Shown here: in pieces, positions 33,994 to 41,601 of the stretch | How positions within the stretch are numbered: the stretch's first letter is position 1 | Layout: each line of letters opens with the position of its first letter | Source of the DNA: Bacteroidota bacterium | GTDB lineage: Bacteria > Bacteroidota > Bacteroidia > UKL13-3 | Assembly: GCA_027484685.1 (NCBI GenBank) | Contig: JAIXSO010000052.1 | Span: forward strand, 1 to 64,000 | Direction: 5' to 3' | DNA: 64,000 nucleotides | Program-made: the position numbers and the translations under genes | Notes under the pieces: model-generated | What the model saw: the letters and a program-made list of their open reading frames with translations, nothing else | What the model was told of the DNA's origin: nothing | The model's database searches: none

Positions 33994-34096
33994 TGCCAAT
34001 GTTGGTGTTTAGTGAAGCACCAACAACATCAAATTTTATATTTCAAATAACGTAATTATTTAATAAAAAACTATTTAGTTTTGGCTAAAGTGGTTG
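33994..34096. repeat. Hairpin repeat R3
   Basis: The third copy. The hairpin arms are TGTTGGTG and CACCAACA with a shorter loop than R2, so the stem is kept although the sequence changed. The middle TTTCAAATAACGTAATTATT and CTATTTAGTTTTGGCTAAAG are identical to other copies. Confidence 0.88.
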
Positions 34097-34114
34097 GATT
34101 AGCATTTGCTCAAA

Positions 34115-34663
34115 TCAATTACATTTAATTATTTCAAATGTGTTTATAACATAAATATCATCGATTGACTTATTTACAATTAAATGAATACAATAATTAT
34201 ACTTACCATTTTTTTTAATATCGTAAACCATTTTTCCATCTACACCCCTATAATGTTTTTTACCTTTGAAAGTGTAGTAAATCCCACTTCTACCTACTCT
34301 CCCGAGATCTAAATTATCAATGGATAAAACTAACTCTTCCCTATTAGCAATTGAAAAGTATTTTACTTTAATAAAATATGGAACCAAGACTAATTCCATT
34401 AATAAAAGGCTAGTGCAGAAAGCAAATAAAATTCTTTTTAAAAATGTTAAATAGTTTTTAGAAAGAAAAAACATTTTTATTTCTTGGTAATTTACCATCA
34501 TTACCATTACAAATAGAGCAATAATAGGTAGTTTGTATTTAAATAATGAAATGCCTATCAAGCTTTTAAAAATTAGATGGTAAAGAATAAAATTAATTGC
34601 CAAAAAAGAAAATAATAAGGCATCTACAAAGTTTTCTTCAAATTTTACAAATCGTAACAACAT
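34115..34663 (-). CDS. Unknown membrane protein with four helices
   Basis: The 182-residue product has four predicted membrane helices (about 12-32, 45-60, 72-95 and nearby) and a C-terminal ~80-residue soluble domain (ELVLSIDNLDLGRVGRSGIYYTFKGKKHYRGV). I recognise no family. Its stop is 18 bp from repeat R3. The gap to the next gene (34664-34782) lacks a full repeat and shows only a possible remnant, ATTTAGCTAAGGCCATTGG. Confidence 0.65.
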   Translation of the reverse strand: MLLRFVKFEENFVDALLFSFLAINFILYHLIFKSLIGISLFKYKLPIIALFVMVMMVNYQEIKMFFLSKNYLTFLKRILFAFCTSLLLMELVLVPYFIKVKYFSIANREELVLSIDNLDLGRVGRSGIYYTFKGKKHYRGVDGKMVYDIKKNGKYNYCIHLIVNKSIDDIYVINTFEIIKCN

Positions 34664-34782
34664 GGTATAAAATTAATAATTTCTAGTTAAAATAGGTATT
34701 TTTATGAAGACAATATTTAGCTAAGGCCATTGGTTTGGCGTTCTTTTACGATAAATTATAGCCTTATTGACGAATATTAAAA

Positions 34783-35079
34783 TCAAAGTGTTTCCTCTAT
34801 CATTTTCACCTCCCCTTCCTTTTCTTTTGTGTTAATTATTTGAATAAAAATTATTCCAACTATTAATGAATATATGCAAAGCAGAATAAAAGAAATGAGC
34901 ATTTTGTTTGGATTCTTTCTGTAAACAACAATAATAGAAATTAAGTAACAAAAAGTATATAAAGCAGAAAGTAAAACGAATATAATATCACCGGCATCTC
35001 TTTGAAGAAATGCAAATATGGATATTAGCATAAACCCAATATTGATTATTATCGAATGTTTTAAAATTAGTTTAAACAT
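34783..35079 (-). CDS. Small three-helix membrane protein of unknown function
   Basis: The 98-residue product has three hydrophobic segments (about 8-25, 32-51, 59-82) and a charged C-terminal tail (KEKEGEVKMIEETL). No family is recognised. It starts 25 bp after repeat R4 and probably shares a transcript with the four-helix gene that follows. Confidence 0.65.
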   Translation of the reverse strand: MFKLILKHSIIINIGFMLISIFAFLQRDAGDIIFVLLSALYTFCYLISIIVVYRKNPNKMLISFILLCIYSLIVGIIFIQIINTKEKEGEVKMIEETL

Positions 35080-35103
35080 GATAGTTTTATTCCATCTATT
35101 TTC

Positions 35104-35187
35104 TGCCGATGTTGGTGTTTAGCGAAGCGTCACCAACATTGAATTTTTTATTTCAAATAACGTAATTGTTTAATAAAAAATCTTTTA
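35104..35187. repeat. Hairpin repeat R4 (shortened)
   Basis: The fourth copy, with hairpin GATGTTGGTG...CACCAACATT and the shared middle TTTCAAATAACGTAATTGTT. It ends at AATAAAAAAT and lacks the last ~20 bp found in R1-R3, stopping 8 bp from the stop codon of the beta-barrel gene. Confidence 0.85.
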
Positions 35188-35195
35188 CTAATCTT

Positions 35196-35708
35196 CTAAA
35201 ACTTAAAATACAATGCCGCTTCGCCTGTTACATTGTAGTTTTTAGCATTTTGGTAAAGGGCATATCCTGTCATTAAGTTAAAGCCAATATTTTTTACTAT
35301 GGTTACTTCAAATCCAAAACCTAATCCATTGTTAAAATAGGCTTCTTCCTCTTTTTTGTCGTATAAGCCATTTACTTGGTTATAGGCTGCTGAATTGCTG
35401 TTGCTGTAATAATGGTTGGCTTGGTATAAGTACAAAGCAGTTTTGTCGGTTTCCATTAATTGGTATAAAAAAGTTAGCCCCGTGCTAAACCTTGTTATAG
35501 ACTCTGATTTGTATGGAGCAAAATTAACTTGCACGCCAAATTTGTTAGGCGTATATCTGTACGAAAGGCCATAACCAGTAGTAAAACCAGCTCCAGCACC
35601 TAAGGCATGTTTGTGTTTAACTGTTTCGGTTTTTTGTGCAAAAACATTTATGCTCAATAATGATATTGAAAGTAAAATGAAGTATTTAATGGTGCGAGGT
35701 TGCTTCAT
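35196..35708 (-). CDS. Small outer-membrane beta-barrel protein
   Basis: The 170-residue product has a signal peptide ending NVFAQ and strands GAGAGFTTGYGLSYRYT, FGVQVNFAPY, STGLTFLYQLM, LGFGFEVTIV and GEAALYFKF. The C-terminal Phe fits an outer-membrane barrel of about eight strands. The exact -7 element TATATTTG lies 17 bp upstream (35725-35732, minus strand). The gene separates the repeat island from the FecA-like receptor; its role is unknown. Confidence 0.75.
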   Translation of the reverse strand: MKQPRTIKYFILLSISLLSINVFAQKTETVKHKHALGAGAGFTTGYGLSYRYTPNKFGVQVNFAPYKSESITRFSTGLTFLYQLMETDKTALYLYQANHYYSNSNSAAYNQVNGLYDKKEEEAYFNNGLGFGFEVTIVKNIGFNLMTGYALYQNAKNYNVTGEAALYFKF

Positions 35709-35796
35709 AAAATTTGGTTTATTTCAAATATAGGCATTTGCTTGCCAATTGATTAAACTACGCAAATAATTATGTTCAATACTCCAAAATTAATGG

Positions 35797-37980
35797 TTAA
35801 AAGTTTACACCAAAACTTAAATAGTAAGTTCTTCCGTTGCCAGGTAATAATCCAGGTCCAGGATATCCACCCGATCTTCTAGTAGCATAAACTTCATCGG
35901 TTAAATTGTTAACTCCAGCTTTTATATTGTAATGTTCTAATAAGCCATACGAAGCTGATAAATCTAGTACCTTATAGCCATCAATTTTTCCAACTTGATA
36001 ATTGCTATTAGGTGTTACAGTATTTAAAGCATCTGTATATATTTGGCTGGTATTGCTATAAAGTAAAGTGGTAGAAAATGATTTAATGGCATAAGTTAAA
36101 CCAAATCTATTGATGAACTGTGGGGCATTTTCAACCCATTTTCCATTATAACTTTTTAATGGATCTGTTTCTAATGAACTTACGTATTTTGCTTCCATAA
36201 ATGAGTTAGAACTAAACAAACTTACGTTTCCAAATTTGTTATTTTCAGTAAATAATTTTACTAAGTTTAACTCAATGTAAGATTCAATTCCTTTGCTTAC
36301 TGATTGGCCAATATTGGTTCTAAAATTATTGCCATTTTTAATTATGGTTCCAATTCTGTTATTATAATTTAAGTAAAACAAGCTAATATCAAATGTTATC
36401 CAATTTTTAACCGCTCCTCGGTAGCCTAAATCTGCATTATAGCCGTTGGCATCTTTTAAATTAGGGTCAATTACATCGGTGCTGCTTGCTGGTGTAAATT
36501 CTGAAAAAGTTACAGGTCTATATGCCTGCGAAAAATTGGCATATAAAGTAGTTTTATTACTAAAATTATACTCACTTCCTACACCAGCTAATATTATATT
36601 TCTGCTGCTTTCGTCACTTTGAATTTTACTAACATTGCCATTTATACTTCCTTCTATTTTATTGATAATTCCTTCGTAACGAATGCCGGGAACTATTTTA
36701 AAATGTTTGGTTATATTAAATATATTTTCAGCAAAAATTGCCACGTTTTGCGTTTGAAATGTTAAATCTCTACTGTACTGATTATTGTTTACCCAAATAT
36801 TAAAATCAGAACCTGTGGTGCCTACGCCAAGTTGTTTTCTTTGTGTATTGCCTATGTAAGCTCTTACACCCGTGGCCAATGTTTGGTTCAATTTAAATAA
36901 ATTGTATTTAAAAATTAACCTAGCCTCTGTTCCAATATTGTTATAAAAATCTCTATCTACTTGTCGCTGACTATATTGCAAAGTATTAGGATTTATGGTA
37001 TCTACCACATTTATTGCTCTTATAAAACCAACACTATTGCGTTCGCTAAAAGTAGCAAAGCTTTTTACTAATAAGTTGAGTTTTGAATTGATGTCGTATT
37101 TTATGGTTAAATTAGCTACGTTCCATGGTGTACCAATCCAATTGCGGTTTCTAGCTGATTGTTTGGCATTGGTTTTAAGCTGCGCGTCCGTTAATCCACC
37201 AGGTTGTTGGCTGCTGTAATCCATATTGGTATATTCAATTCCAATATTCAGTTTTTTAGTAAATTGATAATTGATATTAGCATAAAAGGTTTTGGTATTG
37301 TATTCACTGTTATCGCGCCATCCATCGGCTTTTCGTTGATGAAAAAAAGCATAATAATTCCATTTTTTTACAGTTCCTCCTATGGCAGAATAAGAGTTAA
37401 ACAAACCATAATTTCCTTGAGTAATTTGTTGTTCAAAAGTAATTGGCTTATTTGGATTGCCTTTTTTAATTTGATAATTGAGGAAGCCACCAAATTGAGT
37501 TCCATATTGTAACGAAGCTGCTCCCCTCACCAATTCAATTTTTGAAAGTGCCTCAGCGGGTGGAGTATAATAAGCTTCAGGATAACCAAATGCCTCTGAG
37601 GCAATATCATAACCATTCTGGCGTACATTAAACTCCCACGATCGGTTGGGACTTAATCCTCTTGTTGATACATTGGTTTGAATTCCAGAACCATCGTTTT
37701 CCCAAATTTGAATGCCTGGAACTTTGCTAAATATTTGACGTGTATTGTTTATGCTTAAATCGGCATTTATTTTTTCTACGTTTATTACATCTGTTTTTTT
37801 ACCTGCGTAAATAGCGTTATCTTTTATGTCGGGCATACGCTCTATACTGTTTGTATTTTTTTGTTCCTTTATTAATATTTCTGATAAATTGGTAACCTTT
37901 GTAGAATCGTAGTTTTGTGCAAAAGAGTATTTTGAAAATAAAAATATAAGAATTGAAATAAGCGTAATTTTAATGTTCAT
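35797..37980 (-). CDS. TonB-dependent outer-membrane receptor, FecA-like
   Basis: The 727-residue product has a signal peptide ending SFAQ, a plug domain (about 40-165: INNTRQIFSKVPGIQIWEND, STRGLSPNRSWEFNVRQNG, IELVRGAASLQYGTQFGG) and a 22-strand barrel ending in Phe. The stretch SSQQPGGLTDAQ and the C-terminal ATRRSGGYPGPGLLPGNGRT match the ferric-dicitrate receptor family FecA, so an iron chelate is the likely ligand. There is no FecR-type signalling extension. A Fur-type palindrome in the promoter (38011-38027) supports iron control. Confidence 0.87.
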   Translation of the reverse strand: MNIKITLISILIFLFSKYSFAQNYDSTKVTNLSEILIKEQKNTNSIERMPDIKDNAIYAGKKTDVINVEKINADLSINNTRQIFSKVPGIQIWENDGSGIQTNVSTRGLSPNRSWEFNVRQNGYDIASEAFGYPEAYYTPPAEALSKIELVRGAASLQYGTQFGGFLNYQIKKGNPNKPITFEQQITQGNYGLFNSYSAIGGTVKKWNYYAFFHQRKADGWRDNSEYNTKTFYANINYQFTKKLNIGIEYTNMDYSSQQPGGLTDAQLKTNAKQSARNRNWIGTPWNVANLTIKYDINSKLNLLVKSFATFSERNSVGFIRAINVVDTINPNTLQYSQRQVDRDFYNNIGTEARLIFKYNLFKLNQTLATGVRAYIGNTQRKQLGVGTTGSDFNIWVNNNQYSRDLTFQTQNVAIFAENIFNITKHFKIVPGIRYEGIINKIEGSINGNVSKIQSDESSRNIILAGVGSEYNFSNKTTLYANFSQAYRPVTFSEFTPASSTDVIDPNLKDANGYNADLGYRGAVKNWITFDISLFYLNYNNRIGTIIKNGNNFRTNIGQSVSKGIESYIELNLVKLFTENNKFGNVSLFSSNSFMEAKYVSSLETDPLKSYNGKWVENAPQFINRFGLTYAIKSFSTTLLYSNTSQIYTDALNTVTPNSNYQVGKIDGYKVLDLSASYGLLEHYNIKAGVNNLTDEVYATRRSGGYPGPGLLPGNGRTYYLSFGVNF

Positions 37981-37999
37981 TTTATGCGATTTAATGCTG

Positions 38000-38030
38000 C
38001 AAGATTATTATTTAGAATTATTCTAAACAA
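38000..38030 (-). promoter_or_regulatory. Promoter of the FecA-like receptor
   Basis: On the minus strand: TTG (38030-38028), a 20-bp spacer and TAATCTTG (38007-38000; 7/8 of the -7 consensus), 19 bp before the ATG. The Fur-type palindrome fills the spacer, an ideal repressor position. Confidence 0.5.
38011..38027. promoter_or_regulatory. Fur-family operator (8-1-8 palindrome)
   Basis: TTTAGAATTATTCTAAA is a perfect 8-1-8 inverted repeat. Its core TTAGAAT-N-ATTCTAA has the 7-1-7 form of Fur/PerR-family boxes. It lies between the -33 and -7 elements of the receptor gene. A DtxR-type regulator is an alternative. Confidence 0.65.
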
Positions 38031-38190
38031 TGATATTTCCACAGTTTTTAAAATTATGTTGTTTTTAAATTGTAATAAATTGAAAATCAATATTATATTT
38101 TTTATTTTCGCTAAAATTGTAATTGAACTAAATTAGTTGAAAAGTTAGGTTTTGATGTTTGGAGTCTCTTATTATTTTAAAAAAAACTTC

Positions 38191-38222
38191 TTTGTTTAAA
38201 CCAATTTGTATTGATATACTTG
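38191..38222 (+). promoter_or_regulatory. Promoter of the TPR/AAA operon
   Basis: TTTG (38191-38194), a 20-bp spacer and TATACTTG (38215-38222; 7/8 match), 31 bp before the ATG. Confidence 0.55.
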
Positions 38223-38253
38223 AAAAGTTAATTTTATTTAACTTAAAAATTTT

Positions 38254-39588
38254 ATGACTGACGAACAAATAAATAATTTAAAAGAAGCATTGCAGTTTTC
38301 GCCTAATAATACCGTTTTGCGTAAAATGTTGGCAGAAGCTTTGTTTAATTTAACTCGTTACCAAGAGGCAGAAAATGAGTATAAAACTTTGCTTGATATT
38401 GATTCGGGTGCCGATATAAAAACGGGTTTGGCTAAATGTTTTTATCAATTACAAAAGGTAGAGGCGGCTCATATTTTATTAGATGAAATATTAAAACAAG
38501 AACCAGACCATGCTGAGGCTAACTATTATTTTGCCAAAGCAAGTTTTTTGAAAGGTGATTATAAACAAGCCAAACTTTCGTACGATATAGCTAGTAGTTT
38601 AAACGATGATTTTGAGGATGATGATTTTGAACTTCAGGTAAATCAAAAGTTGCGTGAAAGTGGTATGGCTGTTGCTAATTTAGCCGATGATTTGAATGAA
38701 AATGATGATAATTTTTTTGCCGATATTGAAAAACCAAAAATTAATTTTAGCGATGTTGGTGGAATGGATAAAGTAAAAGAGGAGATTGCCTTAAAGGTAA
38801 TTCATCCGCTTAATAATCCTGAAATTTACAAAGCATTTGGTAAAAAAATTGGTGGAGGTATTTTGCTTTATGGTCCTCCGGGATGCGGTAAAACGCATAT
38901 TGCGCGAGCTACAGCAGGAGAAATTAAAGCAAATTTTATTTCTGTAGGCATAAGCGATGTGTTAGATATGTGGCAAGGAAATAGTGAAAAGAATTTACAT
39001 TCATTATTTCAAAAAGCCCGTAACTCAACTCCCTGTGTATTGTTTTTTGATGAGGTAGATGCTATGGGCGCTAGTCGTTCAGATATGCGCAGCAATAGTT
39101 CAAGGTTTTTAATCAATCAGTTTTTAGAAGAAATGGATGGTGTAAAACACTCGAACGAAGGCGTTTTAATTATGGCTGCTACCAATAGTCCTTGGTATGT
39201 AGATTCAGCTTTTAGGCGTTCAGGAAGGTTTGATAGAATTATTTTTGTATCGCCACCTGATGCTATAGCCCGCGAAGAAATTTTAAATATTTACTTAAAA
39301 GATAAGCCAACAGAACAAATAGATGTTAAAGCCATTGTAAAAAGTACAGAAGAGTTTACTGGAGCTGATATGAAAGCATTAATTGATGTGGCCATTGAAA
39401 GTAAACTACCTGAATCTATTAAACAAAATAAGGTTATTCCTATTAATACTTCTGATTTAAAAAAGGCAGTTTCTATGGTTAAATCCCCTACCAAAGAATG
39501 GTTTAGCAGTGCAAAAAATTATGCTTTATACTCAAACGATGGCGGCCAATACGATGATATTTTGAAATATTTAAACCTTAAAAAGTAA
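38254..39588 (+). CDS. TPR-AAA+ ATPase
   Basis: The 444-residue cytosolic protein has N-terminal TPR-like repeats (about 1-125), an acidic linker (about 110-155: FEDDDFE, NENDDN) and one Cdc48/Vps4-type AAA+ module with Walker A GPPGCGKT (about 207-214), Walker B FFDEVDA (about 264), sensor-1 MAATNSP and the arginine-finger region RRSGRFDR. FSDVGGMDKVKEEI is the typical AAA lead-in. The TPRs probably pick the substrate. It is first of three genes; the next starts on the following base and also has TPRs, so they may form one complex. Confidence 0.88.
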   Translation: MTDEQINNLKEALQFSPNNTVLRKMLAEALFNLTRYQEAENEYKTLLDIDSGADIKTGLAKCFYQLQKVEAAHILLDEILKQEPDHAEANYYFAKASFLKGDYKQAKLSYDIASSLNDDFEDDDFELQVNQKLRESGMAVANLADDLNENDDNFFADIEKPKINFSDVGGMDKVKEEIALKVIHPLNNPEIYKAFGKKIGGGILLYGPPGCGKTHIARATAGEIKANFISVGISDVLDMWQGNSEKNLHSLFQKARNSTPCVLFFDEVDAMGASRSDMRSNSSRFLINQFLEEMDGVKHSNEGVLIMAATNSPWYVDSAFRRSGRFDRIIFVSPPDAIAREEILNIYLKDKPTEQIDVKAIVKSTEEFTGADMKALIDVAIESKLPESIKQNKVIPINTSDLKKAVSMVKSPTKEWFSSAKNYALYSNDGGQYDDILKYLNLKK

Positions 39589-40827
39589 ATGGATATAGAA
39601 AAATTCATTGAAAGGGCACGCATACTTATTGATTTAAACAGGAAAAAGGAAGCTGTTAAAGAGCTGCATGAAGCATTGGTTTATGAGCCTGAAAATCTGT
39701 ATGTTCTACTAATGCTTTGCGGGTGTTATTACGATTTAGGTAATAACAAAGAGTCGATGGCATTGGCCAAAAAAATAATTGGTATTAATCCAGAATCTGA
39801 TCTGGGTTTTTATTATTTGGCAATCAATTATGGTGCTATGGATAATTATCCTTTGGCATTTAAAAACATTGATATAGCCATTAATATTGAACCGTGGGAT
39901 GCTGATTATTTTGCGTATAAAGCCGCATTGTACATTGATGAAAAGGAATGGGAAAAAGCTTTAGAAGTTACTGATGAAGCGTTGGCCATTGACCCTGAAA
40001 ATACACAAGCGCTCAATCATAGAATTACAGCTTTAACCAAACTGAATAGAAAAGAGGAGATTTTAACCCATGTAGATGAAGTTTTGGCTGCTGATCCTGA
40101 AAATGCATATTCGCATAGCACCATTGGTTGGAGTAAGTTAGAAACCAAAGATTACAAAGAAGCGCAAAAACATTTTGCAGAAGCATTGCGCCTTGACCCA
40201 AATTCAAATAATGCCAGGGTTGGTATGGTAAATGCCATTAAGGGAAGTAATTTTTTATATAGTTTGGTGCTTAGGTATTCGTTTTGGATAAATAACCACA
40301 AAGGAAATATAGGCTGGGGAATAGGGATAGGAATTTTTGTTTTTTCAAGGTTTTTGAAATTATTAACCGCTATTTCTCCCATATTCTTCTTACTGTTTTT
40401 GGTGTTATTCTTTTTGATTTATTTAAGTTGGATAATCAATCCAATATCCAATTTAATTTTAAAGTTTGATCCATTTGGAAAATACCTTTTAACCAAAGAT
40501 GAAGACAAGGCGGTTAATATTGTTAGTGCGGGCTTAATTTTGGGAATTTTATTTTTGGCTGGTGGTGCCTTTACAGAAAGTACTGCTTTGTTTTACTTGT
40601 CGTTTGTATCGTTCACGTTAATTATTCCTTTCTCAAACTACTTTGATTCGGACGAGCATGAGAAAACACCTAGGTTTTTATATTACTGTTATATTTTAGC
40701 AGCATTGGCTGTCATTTCGTTAATATTCCATTTTATTAACTCCAATATAGCAACAGGTTTTGGAGTAGCTTATTTAATCGGTGTGGTAGCTTACACTTGG
40801 GTTAAACCATTTTTATCAAAAGTTTAA
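39589..40827 (+). CDS. TPR membrane protein, partner of the AAA+ ATPase
   Basis: The 412-residue product has about six TPRs (1-220, for example AIAIDPENTQALNHR-like and ALRLDPNSNNARVG ends) and then six or so membrane helices (from about 245 to the C-terminus). There is no signal peptide, so the TPRs face the cytosol. The ATG follows the AAA stop with no gap. A membrane-anchored TPR scaffold for the ATPase is the simplest reading. Function otherwise unknown. Confidence 0.78.
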   Translation: MDIEKFIERARILIDLNRKKEAVKELHEALVYEPENLYVLLMLCGCYYDLGNNKESMALAKKIIGINPESDLGFYYLAINYGAMDNYPLAFKNIDIAINIEPWDADYFAYKAALYIDEKEWEKALEVTDEALAIDPENTQALNHRITALTKLNRKEEILTHVDEVLAADPENAYSHSTIGWSKLETKDYKEAQKHFAEALRLDPNSNNARVGMVNAIKGSNFLYSLVLRYSFWINNHKGNIGWGIGIGIFVFSRFLKLLTAISPIFFLLFLVLFFLIYLSWIINPISNLILKFDPFGKYLLTKDEDKAVNIVSAGLILGILFLAGGAFTESTALFYLSFVSFTLIIPFSNYFDSDEHEKTPRFLYYCYILAALAVISLIFHFINSNIATGFGVAYLIGVVAYTWVKPFLSKV

Positions 40828-40828
40828 A

Positions 40829-41305
40829 ATGATGGATTTTTCATTTACAACCAAGCTTGAAAGGCTACCTAGTAATTTGTCTTATACTGCTTTGTTTTTG
40901 CCTTACGAAATTGTGGCGCAAATACCCGAAAAAGGCAGGGTGAGGGTGGCAGGTAAACTAAATGGTATAACTCCTTTTAACTTGGCTGTTTTAAACTTGA
41001 AAGAAGGGCCAAAATATTTAATGATTGGAAGTCAATTACGCAGAGAAGCCAAAATTAAAGAAGGCGATTTGGTTCAAGTTTCTTTTAAATTGGTAGATTC
41101 TGAATTACTCGAAATTCCGGAAGAATTTAAGGAAGCTTTGCTTTTAGATGACAAAGCTGCTGTTATATTTAATTCGTTTACAACTGGCTATAAACGAAGT
41201 TTGATGCATTACATCACTTCTACTAAAAATGTTGATACGCGAATAAAACGTTCATTTGAGTTGATTGAAAAGATTAAATTAGGAATAGCTTTCAGTAAAC
41301 AATAA
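40829..41305 (+). CDS. YdeI / DUF1905 family protein
   Basis: The 158-residue product has a DUF1905 beta-barrel first (FTTKLERLP...YTALFLPYEIVAQIPEKGRVRVAGKLNGI) and a short YdeI/OmpD-associated helical part (IPEEFKEALLLDDKAAVIFNSFTTGYKRSLMHYI) with Lys-rich helices at the end. YdeI-type proteins have been linked to resistance to antimicrobial peptides, but their activity is unknown. It starts 1 bp after the TPR membrane gene and is the last in the operon. Confidence 0.82.
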   Translation: MMDFSFTTKLERLPSNLSYTALFLPYEIVAQIPEKGRVRVAGKLNGITPFNLAVLNLKEGPKYLMIGSQLRREAKIKEGDLVQVSFKLVDSELLEIPEEFKEALLLDDKAAVIFNSFTTGYKRSLMHYITSTKNVDTRIKRSFELIEKIKLGIAFSKQ

Positions 41306-41549
41306 ATTTTTCCAGTTGTTTTATTTTCCCGCAGTCTCAGTATTGTTTTATTTAAATGGGTTTTATTTTATGTAGATAGTTGATTTTGATTATAAGTTGT
41401 TATTTGTTAATAAAAAAGTGATGAAATATATTTATTAATAAAATAATAACATTATTTTTAATATAAATTATAATTTCATAATGATGCAGAGACTAAGTTA
41501 TTTAACTATTCTGTAAAATAAATGTAAAATATTACAACACTAATTTTAA

Positions 41550-41580
41550 CTTGTTTAATTCAAGGGTTGCCATAATTTTA
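41550..41580 (+). promoter_or_regulatory. Possible promoter of the giant LamG protein gene
   Basis: CTTG (41550-41553), a 19-bp spacer and TAATTTTA (41573-41580; 7/8 match), 22 bp before ATG 41602. If correct, the TTG start at 41551 cannot be used. The rest of the 296-bp gap before the gene is very AT-rich and holds nothing else that I can see. Confidence 0.35.
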
Positions 41581-41601
41581 CAAAAAAATTTCAATTCGAT
41601 T

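Noticed and set aside
32372-34096. Integron attC sites
   Set aside because: The GTTGGTG/CACCAAC arms differ from GTTRRRY/RYYYAAC at two of seven positions, and there is no attI or intI in the window. I kept the array as a finding but not the integron label.
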